DNA of 64,000 bases from the NCBI RefSeq assembly GCF_026212465.1, contig NC_080058.1, positions 2,466,001 through 2,530,000 of the forward strand, given 5' to 3'. The notes beneath the pieces are model-generated. The model searched no databases, had not been told where the DNA came from, and was given only the letters and a program-made list of their open reading frames with translations. This DNA is from Amaranthus tricolor. Taxonomy: Eukaryota > Streptophyta > Magnoliopsida > Caryophyllales > Amaranthaceae. Both the position numbers and the translations under genes were made by a program. Numbering within the stretch: the first letter of the stretch is position 1; every line of letters begins with the position of its first letter. Of the stretch, positions 1-12,448 are shown piece by piece.

Positions 1-1320
1 TTTTGGAATTTCATTTTTTGATGGTTCCCTCTCAAATTCTGTTTTGTTTATTTTTGCTTGTTCCCTCCTAATTTTCTGTTTTCAGATTTGGATGTTTTGA
101 AATTTTATTTTTTGATGGTTCCCTCTCAGTAAATCTGTATCAAGTTTTTAGAATTTTTGGACATTTAGATACTTGATGAAACAAAAAGATTTGACAAATG
201 TGGTTGTTTGATTTAATTTTGTGGCCTAATTTTAATGCATTAGTTTATGTTTTGATTTTTTTTCTGAAGTCGATGAAAGAAAAAAAAACGCAATCACATG
301 ATCAGCAAAGACTACGACTATCCCGATGTTGTTGAAGAGTTGAAAAAGCTTGGAGAAATTAAGTAGTCGATCCTTATGTAATTTTATTTTTCGTTGTTGG
401 AACTGTTAATTTTAATCAATGGTGAACTATGTAATGTATAAATTCATAAATGTATTAGTCAGGACTTGTATCAGATTTTCAATTTTCAGAATTATGTTTA
501 ATTTTCAGAATTTTTTAATTTATTTTCAAATTTTTTTATCCATTTTTAGAAATTAGGAGGCAAAATTAAAATTTTGGAGGGAATCATTAATCTAATAAGG
601 AATCATTAACAATTTACTAATTCATCTTATCTCTCGTATTTAAGTGGTCTCATTTGACTCACCTAAAAATTGGTGAAAAGTCAAATGGGACTAATGGGAG
701 GAATAGGAGGGAGTACTAAAGTTTTTCGAGACATAATATCTAGTGACATTTCTCATAAATGTCACTATAGATTATAGTAACAATTACATATGCCACTAAA
801 GGCCAAATAAAGTCTAATTAAATTATTTTATAGTAAAACTTAAAATAAAAACAAAATATTATTATACTAAAAATATAAATCATTGTCATTTTTTAATGCC
901 ATTAAATTCAATGTCCCGAAAAGTTAAATTTTTTGTAGTGTTTCTCTTTTTTTTAGTTGGCTTGTTTTAGATCGTTTTGTTTGAGTTTCTTGTTGTTGAG
1001 TCTGTTGCTGACCCCCTGGCTACCCTAATTTAGCGGTTGTTTTAGCATTTTATATTGTTGTGAGGTTCTTGTTTCGTAGCATATGAAGAGTAAGGCAACG
1101 AAATCCTTCATAGAAAGTAGGCCTTATTTTCATACTGATATTGTACTATATATTGGTCCCTTGTTTTCTGTAGGTATCGTTTTTTGTTTGGTTGATTTAT
1201 ATAAATTTGCTTTCCAAAAAAACTATTTTTGTAAAAGACCGCCTTTTAGTGAAAAGATGTATGCATTAATTGAGCAATTTAACCCATGTGTGTTGAAAAT
1301 ACTTCTCATGTGAAAAATAT
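1..1320. other. AT-rich spacer, no supported gene
   Basis: No coding gene can be supported here. Positions 1-35 and 95-128 hold two imperfect copies of a T-rich segment ending in GATGGTTCCCTCTC, so the start of the window lies inside a local repeat. A short frame at 298-366 encodes about 22 residues ending KKLGEIK before a TAG, but it has no clear upstream exon. The frame at 1083-1313 (76 codons) shows no recognisable domain. The rest is low-complexity AT-rich sequence. Confidence 0.5.
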
Positions 1321-1326
1321 TTATCA

Positions 1327-2703
1327 TTAAAATAAGAAAAAATTGTCCAAAATAATTCTACCTATTGCCCATCTTCTATGAATAATCACTGCTATTGATT
1401 ATTTTAAATAATTCAACTTTTGTATATTATTTGCTGATAACACCCCTTTTCAGATTTTAACCGGTTACTGTAGGTATCTACTAGCCGTAAAACTCATTTT
1501 TTCTTCCCCTTTATGCTTCTTTGTTGCTTTAACACTACTCCTCTTTAGTGGAAGGACCCTGTAATTGTGGTGAAAGTTCGGTGTTTGGTTTAGATTAGAT
1601 ACAAATCCAAATCAAACCGAATTTAATTCAGTTTTAGTTTTTTTTTAGTCCAAATCCAAATCATATTTTTTATAATCCAAATTGAATCAAACCGAATTTT
1701 AAAATATTAATCCAAATTGAACCGAATAGCACCGAATTGGCCTATTTGACCGAATTGATAGAATTGAACCAAATTAAAATATTTTCCATAATAAGAGTAG
1801 TTTATTAGACTTTAAAGAGTTCATAATAAATACACTACAACAAGTTAGAGAGTTAATCAAAAATTCTAAACTTAAAAAGTTCATTACAAATTCCATGAAT
1901 AATTCCCTACAACATCGAACATATGCATTAATCTCCGAAAAGGCGAAAAGCATCCAAATCTACCGGCATCAACAATATTCTTCAATCAATATGAGAAATG
2001 AGAACTGTCAAAATTATAAAAACCATATAAATAATAATCAAAACCAAAGAAAATAATCCAAATACAAACAAACGAAATAATGAAACAAAAAGAGAAAACA
2101 AAAACAAAAAATTAAACAAAACATCTTTTAAATACATAAAAATAAATAATAACATAAAAAAAACATAAAAAAACAAAAACAAATTAAAATATGACAATAA
2201 AAAAAGAATAAACAAAAACAATCAAAAACAAAAAAAAAAAGACAAAAATGCAGAAAAAGGAAAATAAATAAAATAAAAAAGAGAAATGATGAAGATCAAC
2301 CTTTGGTCTTCATAAAGATATGATAAAGTAGACTGGATGATGGGAAGAATGAAAATGAAAATGTTATGGTTTTAGAGTGAGAATGGAAAAGCCTCACATG
2401 CCTGATGAGTATTATTTTGGTGATTTTAGTTTTTCAATTTTATATATCCCAAAACTGAAATTGAGCCGAACACTGAATTAATCTCAATTCTCAGTCCAAA
2501 CCAAATCATATTTAAAATATAGTCAAACCAAATTATTTATTTGGTTTGGTTTGATTTGGTTCGGTGTTTAATTTTTCACCAAATTAGTTACACCCCTATC
2601 TATAATAGTCGGTTAAAATGTGAAAATGGGTACTGTCAACAAATAATATACAAAGTTAATAGGTGGAATTATTTTAGAAAATTTTTTCTTAAAATAATGG
2701 TTG
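1327..2703. mobile_element. Nested inverted-repeat element (non-autonomous DNA transposon)
   Basis: The two ends are long imperfect inverted repeats. The left arm (about 1327-1490) contains AAAATAATTCTACCTATT, then TATATTATTTGCTGATAA, then TTTTAACCGGTTACT. The right arm (about 2600-2703) read on the other strand gives the same order: AAAATAATTCCACCTATT, TATATTATTTGTTGAC, TTTTAACCGACTA. Nested inside is a second pair of CCGAACCAAAT-rich inverted repeats (about 1570-1780 and 2460-2585). The centre (about 1980-2300) is A-rich with no transposase frame. The long arms and lack of coding suggest a Mutator-like or foldback derivative. Exact ends and a target-site duplication were not resolved. A related element lies at about 57876-58523. 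Confidence 0.55.
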
Positions 2704-2789
2704 TAGACTTACATATAATATTTGGTGAGTAATCCTCCAAATACCATATGATCTTGAAAGAGTGAACTTCACAACTATGTATGCAAGTC

Positions 2790-3075
2790 TATGCTCATTA
2801 TCCGTAGGTTTGTGGGCTCGAGTCCACAGGTACATCATGGACGTGTTTAGACGAGTAGGCACACGAGTTGATTTGTGACAAATTATTACGACCTAATATG
2901 GTATTAGAGCCAAAGATGCTTCTTATATGAAGGGTAGGCTTCTTATATGGAGGGTAGTGTTGGAAATGTTTAACATTAAAGGAAAATCTCACATCACTGA
3001 AATAGTGGATTGTGAATTGACATAATATTTGGTAACTAATACTTATAATAATCCCTCTTATATGAGACAATCTGA
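2790..3075. repeat. Retroelement-like relic
   Basis: The segment holds TGGTATTAGAGCC at about 2899, which resembles the initiator-tRNA-Met primer binding site of plant LTR retrotransposons (TGGTATCAGAGC). It also holds GGGCTCGAGTCC at about 2814, which resembles a Pol III B box. A stretch starting TGTTGGAAATGTTTAACATT at about 2958 has the look of a degenerate LTR. No gag or pol coding is present. It could be a TRIM or SINE relic; the type is uncertain. Confidence 0.3.
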
Positions 3076-3084
3076 CTATAAAAA

Positions 3085-3174
3085 ATGCCTTATAATTTCG
3101 AAAAAAATTATCAAAAGTAAGTCCAAAAGATGCCTTATAATTTCGAAAAAAATTATCAAACGCAAGTCCAAAAG
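3085..3174. repeat. Two-copy tandem repeat, 45-base unit
   Basis: Two near-identical adjacent units begin ATGCCTTATAATTTCG at 3085 and at 3130. They differ at only a few positions near the end of the unit (AAAAGTAAG versus AAACGCAAG). No coding role is apparent. Confidence 0.8.
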
Positions 3175-3266
3175 CCTATATTTTCTCTTCGGAGTGCAAA
3201 AACCTCCAAACAAAAACTTCGTTGTCTCTCAAGAAATTCAAACCTCCGACCACTTAAAAACCTTAA

Positions 3267-3861
3267 GGGGGTGTTTGACATGTGAAAATGAGAATTTGGG
3301 AAATTAAAAGTGGAATTGGAATTGAAAATTAATTGTTGGAAATTGTTAAAATATAATTTAAATCCTTACTTGGTATATGTGAGAATGTGATTAAGAATAA
3401 ATTATAAATTTACCATTTTATCTTTTTTTAAATAAAATAACATATGTAGATTTTTTTGTTAATAGTAATAAGTAAATTAGTCCTTTTAGCATTTATCTCA
3501 ATTCCACCCCAATTACCAACCCTCCATGGTAATAGTTACTCTTTCCGTTCTTTTTGTTTGTCCACTTTACCTTTTACATGCATTTTTAGTAAATTTTAAG
3601 TTTTAATATTTCTAAGTATGCATCATAACAAATTATATATTAAAAACCTTTACATCAAAACGAATCTAACATAATTTTTCTTAAAGTGAACAAACTTATA
3701 ATGAACAAATAAAAAAAACGAGCGAGTAGTAATTATGGGAGTTTAATGTAATTCCCCATCCCACCTTAAATTCTCAATCCCATCAAACATACATGAAATA
3801 TAAAATTTTTTAGATATAAATTCCCAATCCCATTCGCAAATTCCACATACCAAATACCCCC
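3267..3861. mobile_element. Tourist/PIF-Harbinger-like MITE next to RER start codon
   Basis: The left end reads GGGGGTGTTTGACATGTG and the right end, reversed, reads GGGGGTATTTGGTATGTGG. TAA flanks both ends (3264-3266 and 3862-3864), matching the 3-base target duplication of PIF/Harbinger elements. There is no transposase frame. A second, Stowaway-like element is nested at 3539-3726. The right end lies 13 bases before the ATG at 3875 of the RETICULATA-RELATED gene, so the proximal promoter and 5' leader of that gene appear to be transposon-derived. Confidence 0.75.
3539..3726. mobile_element. Stowaway-like MITE nested in the Tourist-like element
   Basis: The ends are CTCTTTCCGTTCTTTTTGTT and, reversed, CTCGCTCGTTTTTTTTATTT. 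These are diverged forms of the CTCCCTCCGTTCC terminal repeat common in plant Stowaway-type MITEs. A TA dinucleotide flanks each side (3537-3538 and 3727-3728). The element is 188 bases with no coding. It interrupts the element at 3267-3861, so it inserted later. Confidence 0.65.
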
Positions 3862-3874
3862 TAAAAATTCAACA

Positions 3875-6800
3875 ATGGCGATCGCCGCCATAGCTTTTTC
3901 TCTCTCTTCTTTACCTAGCTACAACCTGAATTTTATCAATCACCGTTCTCTCTCTCCTTCCTTTATTCCTCCATTAACTCTAACTTCCTCCTCTAAAACC
4001 ATCACTCCCCTTACTCTTTCTCTGTCCCCTCACATTCGTCGACATTTTCCTCTATGTAACTCCGGCGGTGATTTCGGTGATGGTGGAAATTTCGTCGGAG
4101 GCGGGGGTGGCGGTGATGAAAACTTCGGAGAAGGTGGAGGTCACGAGGAGGGAGATGAGAATAAGAATAAGAAGGATGTGCTTTTGGTGTTGTCGGAAAC
4201 CGGAAGATCGTTAGAGAGTTTACCGAAAGATTTGGTAACAGCAATCGAAGAAGGGAGGATTCCGGTCGAGATTGTTAGGAAGTTCTTAGAACTAGAGAAA
4301 TCGCCATTGGTGAGATGGTTGCTTCAATTCGGAGGATTTAAGGAAAGGTTGTTGGCTGATGATCTGTTTTTGGCTAAAGTTGCTATGGAATGCGGTGTTG
4401 GTATTTTCACTAAGGTGTGTTCTTCATTTGTTGATTTGAAAATTTTTATTCATTGTTAATTTGTTATGTTTCTTTTGTAAGTAATTTGATTACATTATGC
4501 TAATTTTTGTCTTAGATCATTTGTTAGAGTTTAAAGACACTTTATTTCAACATCATTATTGTGGAAGTTTTTTGAAGCATGAGTTGTGATCATTATGTAA
4601 GGTTGAGTTTTTGATTTCAATCAGTATGGCCTTGTTTAAGAGAATGAAGTTCATGTAGCCAACCTTAAAAGAAGGATTAAAGCAAGCCTTAAAAGAAGGA
4701 TTAAGGCTATGGAATTGTTATCTTTCTTATGGTTAAAAAATATATTTGACTTTATTTTGAGGGAATATGTCCATTTAGAGTGGTGCAATACTTTTGAGAG
4801 TGGCAAAGTTTACTTTTTTTGAGTGTGATGATTTACTTTGGGTAGAGGGTTCTTTTAGACTTTGTTGACGTTACTTTTTTATGAGTGTGCAACAGTGCAA
4901 GTTGTGAATATGGGCAGTTTTTGTGAACATGGAGGTAATCAGGGTATCTTGCTATTTAGGGTAGGAGATCAAGCGTGTTTTAGTTAAGATTTTGTTAGTT
5001 TATGTTTTATTAGGTGGCGTATCGATTATCCAGATGAGTGAATCGTGAAGATAAAATAGGGTGGGTGTGCTACCGTGTTATTTTAGGAAAGTAACCAAGA
5101 AAGCTTTTTGGTTAAGTTTATAGGGGTGAAGACATAACGAATTAAGTATCATGAAGGTAAGTGAATGAGTTTTATGTGGAATTCCTGGTGATAGGGATGC
5201 CATTTACCTTTTTTTTGAAGTGGGAGAAATGGTGTTATATAAGGTAATACCGTGTTTGCAAGTATTAGTTGAGACAAATGTTCTTATTCGTGCTGGCCAA
5301 GGCATTTAATACTAACAAAGGAATTGTGGTTTTTATTGCCTTGGGATACTGAAATGATGGTGTAGAATAGGTCGAAAATTGGCAAGGTATTGCAGTTGAA
5401 TTTTTAAGGTCAAAGACGACTGAGACTAGGGCTTTATTCCGCAACATAAGCTAATATCAAGCTTAATTGAAATTGAAAAGGTACTTAAATCGATATGGTG
5501 CTGAAACTGATTAGGTTCTTGAAAGTGTGGATTGTTTGGTAGAATTATGTAGAAAAGGTATTTAAAATCATATGATAAGCCCAATTGTAAAAATTCCACG
5601 GCACCTTATTTGAAAAGGTTAATATTTGAGATTTCTCGATTTAAGTCACCTTATAAGGAAAAGTTGGGTAGTTGCCACACAATCCTAATCATTTAAGTTT
5701 TCTTTAATAATTCAGCCTCTTGTCTTTTATATTGCCTTAACTGTGCTGCCAAACATAAACTAGTTGTTACTTGTAGACCATGAATTTATGGATCCCTTTA
5801 TATTGGTATTCAATTTATATTAAACGGCATAGTAAGCTTCTGACATTTGTAAGTCTTAATTGGTTAGAGTTTGATATATGTATATTGGTATTCAATTTAT
5901 ATACCCAACTTTGTTGAAAACATCATGAGTTTGATACTTTTAATAATAATCATCTAAGAGCTTCTACAATGGTGACTTTTTTGTTTGGGCACCAAATCCT
6001 CTTTCATATCTCTTCTTCTTCCACCTCAAATGCCATTAATCCATTATAACTTGTGCCTCAATTTTCATTTTTTTTTTTACAATAGTGATCCTTGGGTATG
6101 AGTGTATATTACAATAGCAAAAAAAATATTTTACTACTTTAAATACATGTGGCAACCTTATTTATTATTCTTCTATTGGTGTTCCTCAAGATTTTCATCT
6201 AGGCACCACTATGCCCCTACATTAAAAAGTCGTGCATGCCAAGGTTATTATTGTGGACAAAATGTCAAGGTCGTGGAATTTAACCAAAGAAAAAAGTATT
6301 GTTGTTGATGGTCTTAAGTGAAGTTACTCGTTTCAGTTCTTTAGATGATAATTGTCTTTGATTGTGTAGTACTCTTTACCCTTGAGGATTTAGTTTACCT
6401 AGAGAAAGCAGTGAAGTGAAGAAAATTAAAACAGACAACTTGATGAAATAGAAGTGCATGTTCTACTTGTGTTGGCTAATACCTTTCCAAAACACTTTAA
6501 AAGGAACTAACTAGACCTTAAGGAATTCGAGAAGTGGAGAAGGAGAAAGAATGTGAAGGAGTAGTTGTAGAAGAGGAGTAGAAATTTGTAGATGAAACCG
6601 CATTTTGAAGCACAAGAGTTGAAAATGAGATAGAGTCCTTTACACCTAAGATATCAAATGTGTGAGCAATAGCGAGCAGAATGATTGAGTGAAGTATGAC
6701 GTCGTGGAGCTAGACATTTGAAATGCAAATGAGTTCTATGATTAAACATATGATGAAGAAGTTGAATCTATGAACTAGAACGTTGTGTTTATCAATGATC

Positions 6801-9800
6801 ATGTGTGAAGTTAGTATTTTTTTTAAAAAAAAACCATGGAGTTCATCTAAATATTTTCTACTCCTCTTGCTACAACCGTGGAGTTCATCAATTTATAATG
6901 TGTTGCCATTTTTCGACTAATTGGTGCTCAATTATGCATAATTTGGATATAGAAAGAGGAAAGAAAGGCAAGAGAGGAATGGGAAGGGGAAGGGAGGGAA
7001 GACTGATGAAGATTTCTTCCAAGTCTCTTCATTGCTGGGGATAATTGTTTCTCACTAATTATGAAGGATTTCTCCCCTCTAATTCGCCCCCTTCATTTCA
7101 GTTCCCTTCTGTATAAATGTCTGAAAATTCATTCTTTCATTTTCCTCCATTTTATTTAATCCTGATTCCAAGCAAACTTTTATTGTGCCTAGCTGTATGA
7201 GCTATACAACTCCATTGTAAATGGTGCAACAGATTGGTGACGCTATCCACATTTTTTGTCCTTCTCCATCTTCTTCAGCTCTCTTGTCATTTGGATAAGG
7301 GGACTCTTTTTTTATTACCTTCATGGTTTTTGGTGATCTCATTGAAGCATTTTAAAACCAATGGAGCTTATCAACCTCGCGGTGCCCAAATAGTGTGATT
7401 AGTTAAGCAATATGGATTATATGGCTTCATAGTAAAACAATATGCTCAAATGTTTCTTCCATGTCATATTTTTCTTTAATTGTTTAGTCATTTGTGAACT
7501 GCTTTAAAATTTAGCTTTGTTTCTATAGTATGAATCGGTTGACCTTTGTTATTGGATGCTTTCTTATTGAGGTACCCTTTTTCTTTTATTAAATCTGCTG
7601 GACTTCTAATTCTTCATTCTTGACTCTCATTGGGTTTCTATTCCTTGTGAGTTATTGGGCTACATATATGAACTTTTCAATATTTATTTTTGATACATGT
7701 GATTTTCTTGTTGTTTAGACTGCTGCAGAATATGAGAAAAGACGGGAAAATTTCTTCAAAGAACTGGAAGTTGTTTTTGCCGATGTGGTATGTTATTCTG
7801 CCAAAGACTATGATTTTCTGCACTTTCAGTTTGCTGTTCAATTACATTGAGAGGCTGGTCATAACCACAAGGGCATGCATCTGAATGCTTGTTGGTTGCA
7901 ATTTGAAGTAGACATTAAGGATTTCTGTGTTCTATCATGCTCCTTTCTTCCCGTGCCTTTCAAAGCTAAATCAGTGTAGGATGTTTAACCGAGAAATTTA
8001 AGTTCTTTCCTTTGATTTATTTAGTGGAATATAGAACCGTTTGTTTTCAAAGAAATTCGACATATCAATTAGTCTTCATGCCAGCAAAAGCTGGTATAGT
8101 CATTAGTCTGTAACTTAAGTAATCTTTGGGAACAGCTTGTCAAGTTATTTACCAGGATTGGAGATTTATGGTTGTTATTTTTGAAAGAAAATGGGGTTAA
8201 CAATTAGAAAAATTGCATGCTAGAGTGTTCTTGGTGTTGCTTTCTGATTTTCTATTCCTTTTGTGAAAAGGTTATGGCCGTAATTGCAGATTTTATGCTT
8301 GTGTATCTTCCTGCGCCAACCATTGCTCTCCGGAAACCTCTTGCATTAAATGCTGGACCTATTACGAAGTTTTTCCACAGTTGTCCTGACAATGCTTTCC
8401 AGGTCCTAAACTAAAGGCAAAATCATTTTTGGTTGACTAGTTTGGGTTGTATTTGATTTGGTGTATGCTTTATTTACAAACTCTTAGGTCTCATATTAAA
8501 TTTCTTTTTCCAGATTGCTCTTGGCGGTGCTTCATATTCATTGATACAGAGAGTTGGGGCCATCGTAGTAAGTGCGTTGGTTTAAGTTTCATGGATTGCA
8601 TCTTCTTATTTTGAATTTTCAAGCATTGGGTTACTTGGAAGGTTTAAGCTATATTTGGTATACTCTAATTGGTTATTTTATGCAGCGGAATGGGTCTAAA
8701 CTTTTTGCTGTTGGCACTACCTCCTCTTTGGTACGTTGTTATCTTATTATTTGTTTAATCTTGACATTTAGAACTTATCTTAAATGGATAGTTTCGACTT
8801 GGTTTTGCCTGATTACTGATATTTATGCTTCTATGGCTCAATTGGAACTTTATTTTGTTTCTTTTTGGTTGTAATGCTTCCCATTTTGGTTTCCTTCTCT
8901 TCTCCCCCTTGCCTCCACTTGATTCTTCTCCCGACCCTTTTTAATAGTTGTACAATCTTTTTGGTTGCACGTTTGCAACTACTAAGAAACAGGGGAAGTA
9001 ACTTGTTAGTGTTTGCAGATCAGTAGACCAGTTTGCTGTTTCCTTCATTCTAGATGTGTATGCACTAACGATCAATGTATCAGCATGATATTTCTTTTAT
9101 TCTTGACATGTATGAGTTCCTTGCAAACAATCATAGTATTTTCTACAACAAATGATGATGATTGATGGATCATGTATGCGCTCTTGCAAACCCTCTCTTG
9201 AGCTTCTAAAATTCCATTTGTCAGGAAAGGGGACCTGGTGGCGAATTTTATTGTATCTAAAAGAATTATATATACAAGTTTCGAGCATAATGGTCTTCAT
9301 ATATGCAGGTTGGTACAGTCATAACGAATGCTGTTATTAACGCACGGAAAGCTGTTGATAAGTCAGCAGCTGATGAAGTAGAGAATGTCCCGGTCCTATC
9401 CACTAGTGTAGGTTATGGTGTGTATATGGCAGTTTCAAGCAACCTTAGGTATGTACATACTTTTGGCTATGAATTGCTGCAAGTGAAAATTTTGATGTCT
9501 GTTTAGTATGTCAGCTTAGAGAAGTAGCTGGAATATATAAATTTGTTCTATAAATTAGTTAGGTTACTTTCTGTCTTTAGGTCTATCCATTAATAAAAAT
9601 AATTAGATGGGCTTGGACCAACATGTCATCTTTTTCGCTGACTGAAATGTAATGAACAGGATAAACCAGTTCCCGACAGGGTTTTTTTAGCTGTGAGCCT
9701 GTGACTAATATTAGCAGCCTATGGTCTCGTAAGGGGGGGGGGGGATTACATTTGCGATTGTGATATAGATCTACGCTATTTCACATGCAATTTTAGGTGC

Positions 9801-10443
9801 TTATGAGTGATTTCTATATCAGACATAATTTTGTGTATTGTACTTGTAATATCTGGAGGAACTTTGCTTTTCTGTTAACCTAATTAATCATCTTGATGCC
9901 AGTGCCACAAATACATTAAGAATCAGGGTTAACTTCCTGTCATCAACGTATCAAATTCCTTTTTGAAAGCTTATTTTAGCTATAGCTAGTCAGATTTGAG
10001 CAATATTTGTTTCTTTATTAAGATATATCTCTTTTCATTAGGGTAACACCACCTTTGGTTTCATGGATACATTCTTTGTTTCTTATTGCAAACACTATTG
10101 TGTGTCGAGATATGTTCTCATCTGCTATAATCTGCTACTGACTGTGTATGCAGATATCAAATTTTGGCTGGTGTAATTGAACAACGGATACTGGAACCTA
10201 TGTTTCACAACCAGAAACTAGTGCTAAGTGCTCTTTGCTTTGCCGTAAGGACTGGCAACACATTCTTAGGTTCACTACTGTAAGTGTTGTACTTTGCTTT
10301 CATGATTCTTTCTTTTTTTTTCTTTTACTCTCATCTTGCCTCCTCTGGCTCTCATTTTTACGCCGGTTTTTGTATCTGTTAGATGGGTGGACTATGCACG
10401 CTGGATCGGTATTCAGAAAGCTCATGATGAAGAGCATGCTTAA
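3875..10443 (+). CDS. RETICULATA-RELATED chloroplast protein (DUF3411)
   Basis: Eight coding exons: 3875-4414, 7719-7787, 8271-8402, 8514-8567, 8686-8730, 9309-9448, 10154-10279, 10383-10443. They give 388 aa ending ARWIGIQKAHDEEHA, close to Arabidopsis RER3/RER4 in length. Residues 1-60 are Ser/Thr/Pro-rich with few acidic residues, like a chloroplast transit peptide. Residues 64-97 form a Gly/Asp/Glu-rich acidic segment typical of the RER3/RER4 subgroup. From about residue 110 the DUF3411 region follows, with hydrophobic stretches expected to sit in the plastid envelope. The family is known from reticulate-leaf mutants and affects mesophyll and plastid development; its biochemical activity is not established. 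Intron 1 is 3.3 kb. The start is the first in-frame ATG and lies 13 bases after a MITE end. Family assignment is firm; the choice between RER3 and RER4 is not. Confidence 0.92.
4415..7718. other. Large first intron of the RETICULATA-RELATED gene
   Basis: This 3.3 kb intron is far longer than the others in the gene, all under 900 bases. It starts GTGTGT and ends TTGTTTAG. It is AT-rich with many short T-runs. I saw no coding exon or complete transposon in it, although 5000-5500 and 6400-6800 are less repetitive and may be old insertions. Confidence 0.6.
9733..9744. repeat. G12 homopolymer
   Basis: A run of 12 G in an otherwise AT-rich intron of the RETICULATA-RELATED gene. Such runs are prone to length error in sequencing. 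Confidence 0.9.
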
Positions 10444-12448
10444 GAGTAGTAGATTCACGTGGTTTTGCCATCACACAAAACATAGGCTAACTTATTAGTC
10501 TTTATTATACAGGAGGTTTGTGCTCTCATATTACCATCTATATTTTTAATGTATTAAAAAGAGAATGGAAAGCCCAGTGTCTATGCCTTTTCTTCCTCTC
10601 TTTGTACCTGTATTTTTTTCACCAATGGAAGTGAAGTTCTCAGGAAGACTAGAAATTTTCATACAGGAAGAATGGAAGTTGGCAAACTGAAGCATATTTG
10701 TTCCTTTTTTCGAGCTCGAGTCTTGATAAGGATCTTCAACAAGACTTGAAGCCGCCTCTTGGTTTGAGAATGACTAATAATTTCTCATTTGATTGCAACT
10801 GAACATTTTTCTTTTTTCTTTAATTCTGAGGGAAAGCATATTTAATAATTCAATACAATTGCGATGGTTATAGATTTAGCTCTGAGATTTATTGATTATA
10901 CTTGTTTTGTTTCTAAGCTTGCATGTTTTCCCTTTTGCGTTTTTGCCATTGACGCCAATCTAAAAGGCATGAACGGAGTTTAATGTTGATTTGAGTCTCT
11001 GAACAAGCCTCATGAAATAGACTTTAAATTTTTGGAATACCATATGAATTGTTTGACTTGCATAATCATTCTAGAATTTTTAATAAAAGTGATATTTTAC
11101 GAGGAATTTACATATTTTCTCATGGGGTTTGTTTGACTTTGACCAATACTTTTTTTCTTGTTTTTGTAAAACAATGAAAATTTAATTTCATGATTGGATT
11201 TTAAGCTAGTTAAAGTTAGTTTTTAGTTAGGATTACAAATGATGTTTTTGTTGGTTTTTTTTGTTAGTTTTTGATTAGTCAAACTAAAAAAATTATACTG
11301 TGTATATGACTTTTACAACTGGTTAAAATGTTGGCTTATAAGCCAGAATTAAAATCTATTATTTGTAGCTTTTTTCTATTAGTTATTGGGTTTTTAATTC
11401 ATTTTTTTTAATAAATAACCAATAATTAACAATACATTTTTAGTAAATATCATACCTATTAACTTATCCAATCGGCTTAACAGATAAAAGAACCAACGCT
11501 ACCAATTTGGCAAACAAATCAGTTGAGTCATTCAATTGAAAGTTTGAAACTATATAATCTTTTAGAAATAAAGTTAATCTCTAATGGGGGCTCAAGCACA
11601 TGTAGTTATATAATGCTTTTTTTGTCTTAAATGCCTGCTATATTATGATTGATGGCAATCTTCATCATTTAAATTTATTTTATATATTACAACTAATGTG
11701 TAAGAATAAATATGCTCTAGTGAAATCTTATTTGGATCATTTAATCGCATACTTTAAAAATTTTAATTTTGTATAATTCAATAAATATATTAATCAAAAT
11801 AACTCATTTTATTGCCTAAAAAATCAAATATAATATAATAAGTATTCCTAATAAAAATGATAAAGTACTCCATATACCACGAGATACGAAGGAGCATTTG
11901 GCATTTAGCTGTCGCCTAATTCACTTGATGTATTAGACTAATTGATAATATTGACTTTTTATAAAAATTGATTATAACCATTATAGTTTAAAACTTATAT
12001 ATGAAAAAATTTTTGATGAGACAAAAACTCAAAAATTTTATTTCTAAATTCCCAAAAAAAAAAAAAAAAAAAAAAACTCATTTAAATACTAAATTACACC
12101 CAAATTGAGTCTCATCAAGGATGCTCATATACCACAACAGAATGAATTACAGATCATGAGAAACCATGAAGCTATTTTGTCAGGTTTACATTTACTACTA
12201 TACTAGCTAGTATAAGATGAGAATTATTACGAGGTACTTTGTACTTTTTGCAATGGTATACATCATACATGTAACTTGTAAGGTAAATACATTCTATGGT
12301 TGGTCACATTACTAGGTCACGTAATTGATAACCTACGATACGATGGCTCGAAGAAAAACACTACCCATCATTAGATCTGTGTAACGATTTTAGACACCTT
12401 TAATATACTACACATAATCGACTTTTTACGTGCAATGTAGAACTATCA
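10444..12448. other. Spacer between RER and NADK1 (convergent 3' ends)
   Basis: Both flanking genes end here, so the first and last few hundred bases are probably their 3' untranslated regions. The middle (about 11000-11900) is AT-rich with MITE-like words such as GTTTGACTTTGACC and GCAAACAAATCAGTTG, but I could not pair terminal repeats. An A-run of 23 bases lies at 12054-12076. No gene is seen. Confidence 0.5.

Noticed and set aside
298..366. Short frame ending KKLGEIK and TAG, possibly a last exon of an upstream gene
   Set aside because: A stop lies shortly upstream in frame and I could not identify an acceptor giving a recognised protein; the window starts too close to decide.
1083..1313. 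76-codon open frame on the plus strand
   Set aside because: No domain, no splice-linked neighbours, and composition like the surrounding AT-rich spacer.
1982..2221. 79-codon minus-strand frame rich in Phe and Leu
   Set aside because: Product of an A-rich low-complexity stretch inside a transposon-like element.
5265..5447. Minus-strand frame in RER intron 1, checked for retroelement polymerase similarity
   Set aside because: No polymerase, integrase or protease motif could be identified.
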